A stretch of DNA of 6,353 nucleotides from NCBI GenBank assembly GCA_002329645.1, contig DCTS01000059.1, positions 36,963-43,315 on the forward strand. Reading direction: 5' to 3'. Shown piece after piece: positions 1 through 5,840 of this stretch. Below the pieces are notes generated by a model. The model saw only the letters and a program-made list of their open reading frames with translations. It was not told where the DNA came from and did no database searches. The DNA comes from Lachnoclostridium sp. UBA1434 (GTDB taxonomy: Bacteria; Bacillota; Clostridia; Lachnospirales; Lachnospiraceae). Position 1 is the first letter of the stretch. The number at the start of each line of letters is the position of its first letter. A program made the translations under genes and the position numbers.

Positions 1-564
1 AAAATCAGCTCCCCTTGCCATCTGAGCCTTCATTATCTTATCGGTTTCTTCAATTAATATGGGGATAAAGCGAAGGGCTATCGACATCATCATGGCAATT
101 TCATGGACAGGCACCTTTATATGTCTCAGGGGACGCAATATCCTCTCCAATCCGTCGGTAAGACGGTTTGGCGTGGTGGTAAATGTCATGAGGGATGAGC
201 CTAATATAAGCGAAATAAGCCTTATTGCCATAAACACTGAGGAGAATATACCCTCCTTTGATATCCTGATGAATTTCCAGGCAATTAACGGTTCTCCCCT
301 TGTAAGAAATAAATTAAAAACGACCATGAAAACCAACAGGAATACTATTGACTTAAGTCCCCTGAAAATATAACCCAATGGTACCTTTGAAAGCTTTATA
401 ATTGAAAATAAAAATAAAAGCACAGCTATATAACCGTAAAAGGACTTGAACAGGAAAACAGATACAATAAATAAAAATGTTCCTGTCAGCTTTAGTCTCG
501 GATCCAAGCGGTGCAGTATTGAATTTGACGGATAATATTGTCCTATAGTAATATCTCTGATCAT
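1..564 (-). CDS. ecfT: Energy-coupling factor transporter transmembrane protein EcfT (partial, C-terminus beyond left edge)
   Basis: EcfT is the membrane coupling subunit of ECF transporters; it joins the EcfA1/EcfA2 ATPases to exchangeable substrate-binding S components. I translated the minus strand from the ATG at 564; the frame stays open to the window edge, giving 188 residues where the family has about 265. The start MIRDITIGQY, the DPR at residues 21-23 and hydrophobic segments near 25-40, 43-58, 71-87 and 106-126 fit the family. The last visible residues, QMARGADF (181-188), contain the first Ala-Arg-Gly coupling motif (183-185), which in this family contacts the ATPases; the second motif should lie beyond the edge. 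No other in-frame start is near, and an AAGG about 10 nt upstream is a modest ribosome binding site. It lies 121 nt after ecfA2 in the standard ecfA1-ecfA2-ecfT order. In Firmicutes truA, rplM and rpsI usually follow. Confidence 0.95.
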   Translation of the reverse strand, partial: MIRDITIGQYYPSNSILHRLDPRLKLTGTFLFIVSVFLFKSFYGYIAVLLFLFSIIKLSKVPLGYIFRGLKSIVFLLVFMVVFNLFLTRGEPLIAWKFIRISKEGIFSSVFMAIRLISLILGSSLMTFTTTPNRLTDGLERILRPLRHIKVPVHEIAMMMSIALRFIPILIEETDKIMKAQMARGADF

Positions 565-610
565 AGTCTGCCAACCTTCATCCTTACATTTGCCTTAATC
601 ATAACCTTTT

Positions 611-685
611 CATATACATACACACCTACGTGCATATAAACATATACATGTGTATAGACATATGCATTTTCATATACATATGCAT
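611..685. repeat. Degenerate 30-nt tandem repeat of alternating pyrimidine/purine sequence
   Basis: The 9-mer catatacat occurs at 611, 641 and 671, exactly 30 nt apart. The longer word ttttcatatacata is perfect at 607-620 and 667-680. Each of the first two units also carries a tgcat near its end (631-635, 663-667), and catatgcat recurs at 659-667 and 677-685. Much of the tract alternates pyrimidine and purine. It fills most of the ecfA2-ecfT gap and ends directly at the ecfA2 stop codon. Only two and a half units are present and they are diverged outside the core. The function is unknown; it may be neutral slippage sequence. Confidence 0.6.
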
Positions 686-1537
686 CTATTCACGGCCGAA
701 CACCTTAAGCAGCTCATCCCTGGCTTCGGAAACATTAATTACATCCGTTCTTACACCAAAGCCCCTGCTTCTAAGCTCATTCATTACGTAAGTAACCTGG
801 GGAGCTGCAAGCTGCATCTCTTCAAGCTCCCTAAACCGGGTAAAGATCTCCCTTACGGTTCCGTCCATTGCAAGGCTGCCCTTGTTCATAACCATTACCC
901 TGTCAACATATTTAGCCACATCCTCCATGCTGTGCGTCACAAGGATTACTGTGATATTGCTTTCTTTATGCAGATAGGCAATCTGATCCAGAATATCGTC
1001 CCTGCCTTTGGGGTCAAGCCCCGCTGTCGGCTCATCCAGGATTAACACCTCCGGCTTCATGGCAAGAATACCTGCAATTGCAATCCTTCTTTTTTGTCCT
1101 CCGGACAGCTCGAAGGGAGAGACATCCAGAAGCTCGTCACCTATGCCCACCATCTTAAGGGCTTCATAGGTGCGCAGATCCGCCTCCAGCTTATCCAGCC
1201 CCAGATTCCTGGGACCAAAATTAACATCCTTAAAAACAGTGGTTTCAAACAACTGATGCTCCGGGTATTGGAACACAAGTCCCACCTTGCTTCTAAGCTC
1301 TCTCAAGCTGTAATCCTTATCGTATATATCCATGCCATTAAAATAAATACTGCCTTCGGTGGCCTTCACCAAGCCGTTCATATGCTGGATAAGCGTGGAC
1401 TTGCCGGAGCCCGTATGGCCGATAAGTCCTACAAACTCACCCTTGCCTATCGAAAAGCTTACATCCTTGAGAGCATGCATTTCAAAGCTGGTTCCGATGT
1501 TATATATATAATTTACTTTATCAAATACTATCTGCAT
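686..1537 (-). CDS. ecfA2: Energy-coupling factor transporter ATP-binding protein EcfA2
   Basis: This is an ABC ATPase of 283 residues that pairs with EcfA1 under EcfT and powers uptake of vitamins or metal ions through ECF S components. Every expected motif is present: Walker A GHTGSGKST (40-48), Q-loop Gln90 in VFQYPEHQLF, signature LSGGQ (144-148), Walker B VLILDEP (164-170) with catalytic Glu169, D-loop AGLD (172-175) and switch His202. The C-terminal region carries APQVTYVMNEL (245-255), a PQVT-type helix typical of EcfA subunits. The ATG at 1537 has GGGAG five bases upstream. The gene sits 135 nt after ecfA1. I call it EcfA2 rather than EcfA1 from its second position in the operon and its YPEHQLF Q-loop. 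The ATPase family is certain; the A1/A2 assignment is slightly less so. Confidence 0.96.
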   Translation of the reverse strand: MQIVFDKVNYIYNIGTSFEMHALKDVSFSIGKGEFVGLIGHTGSGKSTLIQHMNGLVKATEGSIYFNGMDIYDKDYSLRELRSKVGLVFQYPEHQLFETTVFKDVNFGPRNLGLDKLEADLRTYEALKMVGIGDELLDVSPFELSGGQKRRIAIAGILAMKPEVLILDEPTAGLDPKGRDDILDQIAYLHKESNITVILVTHSMEDVAKYVDRVMVMNKGSLAMDGTVREIFTRFRELEEMQLAAPQVTYVMNELRSRGFGVRTDVINVSEARDELLKVFGRE

Positions 1538-1672
1538 AACTTCTCCCGCTGTTCAATCATTTCATTAATGTATGTTAATGCTTAATTCTTATAACCTTTA
1601 GCCTTAACTTTTTGCTTTTGGATATTTGCTTTTACTATCTGTTTTCAGCTTTAATCTATTTGCATTAAGCTG

Positions 1673-2527
1673 CTAGCTTATATAACCTGCAATTGAATCT
1701 ACAAGCTCATCTACCGTAAGAATCCCCTCCGGAACCATTATGCCTGCCTTCCGAAGCTCATATGCAAGAAGCGTAACCTGGGGGACATCCAGCCTGTACT
1801 TCTTAAGCTCCTCCACCATAGAGAACACCTGCCGCGGCGTTCCCTGCATTACAATTCTTCCATTATCCATAACCAATACCTTGTCGGCATAAATAACCTC
1901 ATCCATATGGTGGGTTATCAGAAGCACCGTGACCTTCTCAGCCTTATTCAGGTTCATTATGGTTGATAAAACCTCTTTTCTGCCGCTGGGATCAAGCATT
2001 GCGGTAGGCTCATCCAGCACAATGCATTGGGGCTTCATAGCCATTATGCCGGCAATAGCGATTCTTTGCTTTTGGCCTCCGGAAAGCTTGTTCGGCGACA
2101 TATTTCTGAACTCAAGCATGCCGACGGACTTAAGGCTTTTTTCAACCCTTTCCCATATCTCATCCGTGGGAATTCCCAGGTTCTCGGGGCCAAAGCCTAC
2201 ATCCTCCTCAACAATGGAAGCAATAATCTGGTTGTCGGGGTTTTGGAATACCATGCCGGCGGACTGACGGATATCCCACAAATTCTTCTCCTCCCGCGTA
2301 TCAAGTCCGTTAACCCAGACGGTCCCTTCGGTGGGATACAGGATTGCATTTATATGCTTTGCAAGGGTGGACTTCCCTGAGCCGTTGGCGCCAAGTATGG
2401 CTACAAAATCACCCCGGGCAATTTCCATACTAATCCCGTCTATAGCCCGGCTTATCGATTCCACATTCCCGTCTTCATCACGCCTTATATATTCAAATGC
2501 AAGGTCTTCAACCTTAATCATAGTCAT
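1673..2527 (-). CDS. ecfA1: Energy-coupling factor transporter ATP-binding protein EcfA1
   Basis: This is the first ABC ATPase of the ECF transporter module, 284 residues from the chosen start. Motifs in order are Walker A GANGSGKST (46-54), Q-loop Gln95 in VFQNPDNQI, signature LSGGQ (148-152), Walker B CIVLDEP (168-174) with catalytic Glu173, and switch His206. VPQVTLLAYEL (248-258) is the same PQVT-type C-terminal helix as in EcfA2. The frame is open to an upstream ATG pair at 2548/2545. I prefer the ATG at 2527 because AGAGG lies seven bases before it, and because MTMIKVEDLAFEY puts the conserved first strand at the usual distance from the N-terminus. A third ATG at 2521 is too far from that site. 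Two terminator-like hairpins and a candidate promoter separate it from rplQ, so it probably starts its own unit with some read-through from the alpha operon. Confidence 0.95.
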   Translation of the reverse strand: MTMIKVEDLAFEYIRRDEDGNVESISRAIDGISMEIARGDFVAILGANGSGKSTLAKHINAILYPTEGTVWVNGLDTREEKNLWDIRQSAGMVFQNPDNQIIASIVEEDVGFGPENLGIPTDEIWERVEKSLKSVGMLEFRNMSPNKLSGGQKQRIAIAGIMAMKPQCIVLDEPTAMLDPSGRKEVLSTIMNLNKAEKVTVLLITHHMDEVIYADKVLVMDNGRIVMQGTPRQVFSMVEELKKYRLDVPQVTLLAYELRKAGIMVPEGILTVDELVDSIAGYIS

Positions 2528-2534
2528 CCTGCTT

Positions 2535-2539
2535 CCTCT
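2535..2539 (-). promoter_or_regulatory. Ribosome binding site deciding the ecfA1 start
   Basis: On the minus strand AGAGG is followed by a 7-nt spacer and the ATG at 2527. The upstream in-frame ATGs at 2548 and 2545 have only a weak AGG in front, so this site favours the shorter protein. Confidence 0.7.
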
Positions 2540-2579
2540 TTTCATCATCAGATGCCTGTTTCTGCTAATCCTTTAATGT

Positions 2580-2608
2580 ATAATATACTGTATCATAGGA
2601 TTATGCAA
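2580..2608 (-). promoter_or_regulatory. Candidate SigA-type promoter for the ecfA1-ecfA2-ecfT unit
   Basis: The minus strand shows TTGCAT (2608-2603), a 17-nt spacer and TATTAT (2585-2580), which matches TATAAT at five of six bases. The -35 matches TTGACA only in its first three bases. Transcription would start near 2573, leaving a leader of about 45 nt before the chosen ecfA1 start. The position just after a strong terminator supports it. The area is AT-rich, so chance matches are possible. Confidence 0.5.
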
Positions 2609-2653
2609 GTTATATTTTACACTTATACACTAAAACCAATGCATAAGCCGATA

Positions 2654-2687
2654 CAAAAAAGAGAGGTAATATCACTACACCCCTCTT
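2654..2687 (-). terminator. Intrinsic terminator upstream of ecfA1
   Basis: On the minus strand a stem of 8-10 bp starts AAGAGGGGTG and closes with TACCTCTCTT (with G-U pairs), around a 9-nt loop, and runs into six consecutive T (2660-2655). This is the strongest terminator shape in the window. It would stop alpha-operon read-through before the ecf genes. The 3' arm could instead pair with an upstream AAGAGAG (2739-2733), which would disrupt the stem. Confidence 0.75.
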
Positions 2688-2756
2688 ATGCAGCATCTAT
2701 TATGTCACTAATGTTATTCATACTCTTCGTCGCTCTCTTAAGTCACGTCTTGTGTA

Positions 2757-2795
2757 CAACAATAAAGGCAGAAAGCTTGCTATGCTGTCTGCCTT
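2757..2795 (-). terminator. Probable intrinsic terminator of the alpha operon, directly after rplQ
   Basis: Six bases after the rplQ stop the minus strand has the perfect 8-bp arms AAGGCAGA (2795-2788) and TCTGCCTT (2772-2765). A further AGC/GCT pairing lies inside, across one C/T mismatch. The tail TATTGTTG is only moderately T-rich, so termination may be partial; the second terminator downstream would catch escaping polymerase. Confidence 0.65.
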
Positions 2796-2801
2796 GCGAT
2801 A

Positions 2802-3338
2802 TTAAACCAGTTCAATCAATACTTCCATAGCGGCATCGCCCTTACGGGGACCGATTTTCACAATCCTGGTATAGCCGCCGTTACGGTTGGCATACTTTGG
2901 AGCTATTTCGTCAAACAGCTTGTCGGATAAATTGATTGATTTCGTATTCCTCTTTCTGCCTGCAGCTTCCTTGGGTACTTCGGTAACAGGATAAAGGAAT
3001 CTCATCATCTGTCTTCTTGCATGAAGACGGGAAGGGCTATCCTTCTTGATTGTTTTCTCAATACTGTCATATACGGTAACCTTTTTGCCGTCTACAACTT
3101 CCTTAACCCTCTTGCCATCCTTATCCTTCCGGGCAATCTTTGCCGTAACCGTAACTGTTTCGTAATTATCTCTTTCCCTTACAGCCATGGCAATCATGCT
3201 TTCGGCAATCCTGCGTATTTCCTTGGCCTTCGCTTCGGTTGTAACAATCTTGCCGTTGTATAATAAATTAGTAACCTGGTTTCTCAGCAAAGCCTTTCTC
3301 TGGCTTGAAGTTCTGCCAAGCTTTCTATAACCGGCCAT
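2802..3338 (-). CDS. rplQ: Large ribosomal subunit protein bL17, with internal insertion
   Basis: bL17 is a 50S subunit protein near the peptide exit tunnel. The N-terminus MAGYRKLGRTSSQRKALLRN, the block TTEAKAKEIRRIAESMI (33-49), LHARRQ (105-110) and the C-terminal GGYTRIVKIGPRKGDAA (154-170) are family hallmarks. At 178 residues it is about 58 longer than the roughly 120-residue Bacillus form. Most of the excess is a charged, Lys/Val-rich insertion near residues 55-104, between the first helical block and LHARRQ; about nine more residues lie near 121-133. I recall similar enlarged bL17 proteins from Lachnospiraceae, which would place the organism. The ATG at 3338 has GGAGGG six bases upstream. 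It follows rpoA by 48 nt and is the last gene of the alpha operon, with a terminator hairpin six bases after the stop. Confidence 0.97.
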   Translation of the reverse strand: MAGYRKLGRTSSQRKALLRNQVTNLLYNGKIVTTEAKAKEIRRIAESMIAMAVRERDNYETVTVTAKIARKDKDGKRVKEVVDGKKVTVYDSIEKTIKKDSPSRLHARRQMMRFLYPVTEVPKEAAGRKRNTKSINLSDKLFDEIAPKYANRNGGYTRIVKIGPRKGDAAMEVLIELV

Positions 3339-3386
3339 TTCTTTCCCTCCTCTGAGTAATTTACTTATTTCACTCTGTATAATGTC

Positions 3387-4346
3387 TTAATCATCACTTT
3401 GTCTTAAGGAGAGGCCAAGCTCCTTAAGCTTGGTGAGTACCTCTTCCAATGATTTGCGTCCAAGGTTTCTAACCTTCATCATGTCTTCGGCTGTCTTATT
3501 GGTAAGCTCTTCGACAGTATTTATTCCGGCTCTCTTTAAGCAGTTATAGGAACGGACGGATAACTCCAGCTCGTCTATATTCATCTCGAGCACCTTTTCC
3601 TTCTCGTTATCTTCCTTCTCAACCATTATTTCAGCGGTCTTCGCATGCTCTGACAAGTCAATGAAGGAATTCAAATGCTCGCTGAGTACCTTGGCTGCAA
3701 GGCTTACTGCTTCATCCGGCGCCAGTGTGCCGTCAGTGTAGACATCCAGAGTCAGCTTGTCATAGTCTGTCATCTGTCCTACACGGGTGTTTTCAACGGA
3801 TATATTGACGCGCTCAACCGGAGTGTAAATTGAATCTATCGGAATTACCCCTATTGACAGCTCATCACTTTTATTCTTGTCGGCACTTACATATCCCCTG
3901 CCGTTGGTAATGGTCAGCTCCATATACAACCGGCTGTCAGGTCCGCCGCACAAGGTCGCAATTACATGGTCCGGATTAAGTATCTCGATATCCGGATCAG
4001 CCTGGATATCTCCTGCTGTCACAACCATTTCGCCCTCTGCTTCTATATAAGCGGTCTTCGGCTCGTTTGAGTCGCTGTTATTCCTGATTGCAAGATCCTT
4101 GATATTTATGATTATCTCGGTAACATCCTCCTTGACACCAGGAAGCACGCTGAACTCATGGACAACACCGTCAATCTTTATCTGACTTACGGCTGAACCG
4201 GGCAAGGACGAAAGCATAATCCTTCTGAGCGAATTGCCCAGGGTTGTTCCATAACCTCTTTCCAAAGGTTCTACTATAAAGCGCCCAAATTTTTTATCTT
4301 CAGAAATTTCTGCAATTTCAATTTTGGGTTTTTCAAAATCGAACAC
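3387..4346 (-). CDS. rpoA: DNA-directed RNA polymerase subunit alpha
   Basis: RpoA dimerises to scaffold assembly of RNA polymerase, and its C-terminal domain contacts UP elements and activators. The product has 319 residues, a normal length. The N-terminal domain shows RFIVEPLERGYGTTLGNSLRRIMLSSLPG (22-50), the dimerisation core, then LPGVKEDVTEIIIN (68-81) and VERVNISVENTRVGQ (177-191). An acidic linker (about 237-255) leads to the C-terminal domain (256-315), with VRSYNCL around Arg265 and NLGRKSLEE (294-302); these match the DNA-contacting Arg265 and Lys298 of the E. coli protein. The start is GTG at 4346, with AGGAGG eight bases upstream; the conserved MFDFEKPKIE N-terminus begins there and no ATG fits. 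It follows rpsD by 74 nt, a gap holding a hairpin, and precedes rplQ. Confidence 0.98.
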   Translation of the reverse strand: MFDFEKPKIEIAEISEDKKFGRFIVEPLERGYGTTLGNSLRRIMLSSLPGSAVSQIKIDGVVHEFSVLPGVKEDVTEIIINIKDLAIRNNSDSNEPKTAYIEAEGEMVVTAGDIQADPDIEILNPDHVIATLCGGPDSRLYMELTITNGRGYVSADKNKSDELSIGVIPIDSIYTPVERVNISVENTRVGQMTDYDKLTLDVYTDGTLAPDEAVSLAAKVLSEHLNSFIDLSEHAKTAEIMVEKEDNEKEKVLEMNIDELELSVRSYNCLKRAGINTVEELTNKTAEDMMKVRNLGRKSLEEVLTKLKELGLSLRQSDD

Positions 4347-4380
4347 AACAGGACCCTCCTTTTGGGTTTATTAATATCAG

Positions 4381-4402
4381 CATAGGCCCATAGAGGACCA
4401 TG
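4381..4402 (-). other. Hairpin in the rpsD-rpoA gap
   Basis: The minus strand reads CATGGTCC, loop TCTAT, then GGGCC with one bulged T and ATG. This gives an 8-bp stem with one G-U pair. No T-run follows, so it is not a terminator. Its TCCTCT segment could also pair with the rpoA ribosome binding site about 30 nt downstream, so it might tune rpoA translation or mark an mRNA processing point. This rests on base pairing alone. Confidence 0.4.
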
Positions 4403-4420
4403 CCGGTATTAAGTGCTATA

Positions 4421-5017
4421 TTACTTAGAATACAACTCGACAATAAGCATTTCGTTAACCGGAACATCTATCTGGTCCCTTGTGGGAACTTCCTTAACAA
4501 CACCCGACAGCGCCTCATGGTTTGCTTCAAGCCATGCAGGAACGGTCCTTCCGTCTGTTACCTCCAGGATATCCTTATATCTTTGTGCACTCTTAAACTT
4601 TTCCTTGATCTCTATCGTATCCCCGGCCTTCAATATATAGGACGGTATATTTACGCATCTGCCGTTAACCAGCACATGCCTGTGAGTTACGATCTGCCTT
4701 GCTTCAGCCCTGGTCCTGGCATATCCGAGGCGGAATATAACGTTATCCAGCCTGAGCTCAAGTAATATCAGCAGGTTTTCACCGGCGGTACCGGTCTTCA
4801 TCTTCTGTGCCTTGTCAAATAAATTTCTGAAAGGCTTCTCCAATACTCCGTATATGAATTTAGCCTTCTGCTTTTCTCTTAACTGCAGTCCGTATTCACT
4901 CTGCTTTTTGCCTGCTCTTGACAACGACCTGTTGGATTTCTTATCTATTCCCATGTATGCAGGTTCCAATCCAAGTGATCTGCATTTCTTTAAAATCGGG
5001 CTCATATCTCTAGCCAT
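4421..5017 (-). CDS. rpsD: Small ribosomal subunit protein uS4
   Basis: uS4 is a primary 16S rRNA-binding protein that nucleates 30S assembly; in E. coli and Bacillus it also represses its own operon or gene by binding mRNA. The protein is 198 residues, the normal length. The S4 RNA-binding domain spans about 88-150 (LRLDNVIFRLGYARTRAEAR, then HVLVNGRCVNIPSYILKAGD). The N-terminal region has only one cysteine (Cys12) instead of the four of zinc-binding forms, so this is the zinc-free type. The ATG at 5017 has GGGAGGT seven bases upstream. It lies 15 nt after rpsK and before rpoA, as in E. coli and many Clostridia and unlike B. subtilis. That position makes feedback by S4 on the rpsM leader plausible. 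Confidence 0.98.
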   Translation of the reverse strand: MARDMSPILKKCRSLGLEPAYMGIDKKSNRSLSRAGKKQSEYGLQLREKQKAKFIYGVLEKPFRNLFDKAQKMKTGTAGENLLILLELRLDNVIFRLGYARTRAEARQIVTHRHVLVNGRCVNIPSYILKAGDTIEIKEKFKSAQRYKDILEVTDGRTVPAWLEANHEALSGVVKEVPTRDQIDVPVNEMLIVELYSK

Positions 5018-5032
5018 TCTTCTTACCTCCCA

Positions 5033-5434
5033 TCAGACTCTTCTGCGTTTTGGCGGACGGCATCCGTTATGCGGAACCGGAGTAACGTCCCTGATACTTG
5101 TAACTTCTATGCCGCATGCCTGAAGCGCACGGATTGCTGCCTCCCTGCCTGAACCGGGACCTTTGACCATGACCTCAACCGACTTAAGACCATGTACAAG
5201 AGCAGCCTTTGCTGCCGTTTCTGCTGCCATCTGAGCTGCATAAGGAGTCGATTTTTTGGAGCCTCTGAAGCCTAATCCTCCGGCACTTGCCCAAGAAATC
5301 GCATTGCCCTCTGCATCAGTCAGCGTTACGATTGTATTATTAAAAGATGACTGAATATGTGCCTGTCCGCGTTCTATGTTCTTCTTGACACGCTTCTTCG
5401 TCACTTTCTTAGCTGATGCTATCTTTTTAGCCAT
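5033..5434 (-). CDS. rpsK: Small ribosomal subunit protein uS11
   Basis: uS11 sits on the 30S platform and helps shape the mRNA exit region. The product has 133 residues, a few more than usual because of a Lys-rich N-terminal tail (MAKKIASAKKVTKKRVKKN). Family blocks are AHIQSSFNNTIVTLTD (25-40), ASAGGLGFRGSKKSTPYAAQ (49-68), VKGPGSGREAAIRAL (90-104) and the C-terminal DVTPVPHNGCRPPKRRRV (116-133). The ATG at 5434 has AGGAGGG eight bases upstream. It starts 37 nt after rpsM and ends 15 nt before rpsD, consistent with one transcript. Nothing is unusual. Confidence 0.98.
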   Translation of the reverse strand: MAKKIASAKKVTKKRVKKNIERGQAHIQSSFNNTIVTLTDAEGNAISWASAGGLGFRGSKKSTPYAAQMAAETAAKAALVHGLKSVEVMVKGPGSGREAAIRALQACGIEVTSIRDVTPVPHNGCRPPKRRRV

Positions 5435-5471
5435 TTAACAAACCCTCCTAGTGGATTATACACAATATCTA

Positions 5472-5840
5472 TTACTTTTTCTTATTAGCAACGGTTCTTC
5501 TGGGGCCTTTTCTGGTTCTTGCATTAGTCTTGGTCTTCTGGCCGCGGACGGGAAGTCCCTTCCTGTGACGAATACCCCTATAGCAACCGATTTCCTGAAG
5601 CCTCTTGATATTAAGTGCGACTTCTCTTCTCAAATCACCCTCAACCATCTGGGTTTCATCGATTATGTCACGAATCCTTGAAACCTCCTCGTCGGTCAAA
5701 TCCCTTACACGAGTATCAGGATTAACATTAGCCTGGGCAAGTATACGCTTGGAGCTTGCTCTTCCTATGCCGAATATATAGGTAAGGCCGATCTCAACAC
5801 GTTTATCTCTAGGTAAATCTACACCACTGATACGAGCCAT
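5472..5840 (-). CDS. rpsM: Small ribosomal subunit protein uS13
   Basis: uS13 lies in the 30S head, contacts the large subunit and reaches the P-site tRNA with its basic tail. The protein has 122 residues, as expected. It opens MARISGVDLPRDKRVEIGLTYIFGIG, has the helical part to about residue 80, and ends with the signature YRGIRHRKGLPVRGQKTKTNARTRKGPRR (87-115) and a Lys-rich tail. The ATG at 5840 follows GGAGGTG by 10 nt, slightly long. The start codon sits in the loop of a small GAGC/GCTC hairpin (5846-5834), which could matter for translation. In E. coli S4 represses the alpha operon at the rpsM start. A 318-nt non-coding stretch separates it from rpmJ, far longer than other gaps in this cluster. 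Confidence 0.98.
   Translation of the reverse strand: MARISGVDLPRDKRVEIGLTYIFGIGRASSKRILAQANVNPDTRVRDLTDEEVSRIRDIIDETQMVEGDLRREVALNIKRLQEIGCYRGIRHRKGLPVRGQKTKTNARTRKGPRRTVANKKK

Noticed and set aside
353..574. Minus-strand 73-residue open frame overlapping the start of ecfT
   Set aside because: It is an out-of-frame shadow of ecfT. The ecfT frame alone gives recognisable family motifs and stays open to the window edge.
650..1585. Plus-strand open frames opposite ecfA2, and similar ones opposite ecfA1, rplQ, rpsD, rpsK and rpsM
   Set aside because: They are antisense shadows of well-conserved genes, with no ribosome binding sites and no recognisable protein families.
2528..2548. Longer ecfA1 starting at the ATG at 2548 (291 residues)
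   Set aside because: Only a weak AGG precedes it, while the ATG at 2527 has AGAGG at a 7-nt spacing and gives the usual N-terminus. The extra residues MMKRGSR overlap the ribosome binding site itself.
5455..5460. TATAAT on the minus strand in the rpsM-rpsK gap
   Set aside because: There is no -35 at a suitable distance and no correctly placed extended -10. The 37-nt gap fits an internal operon spacer.
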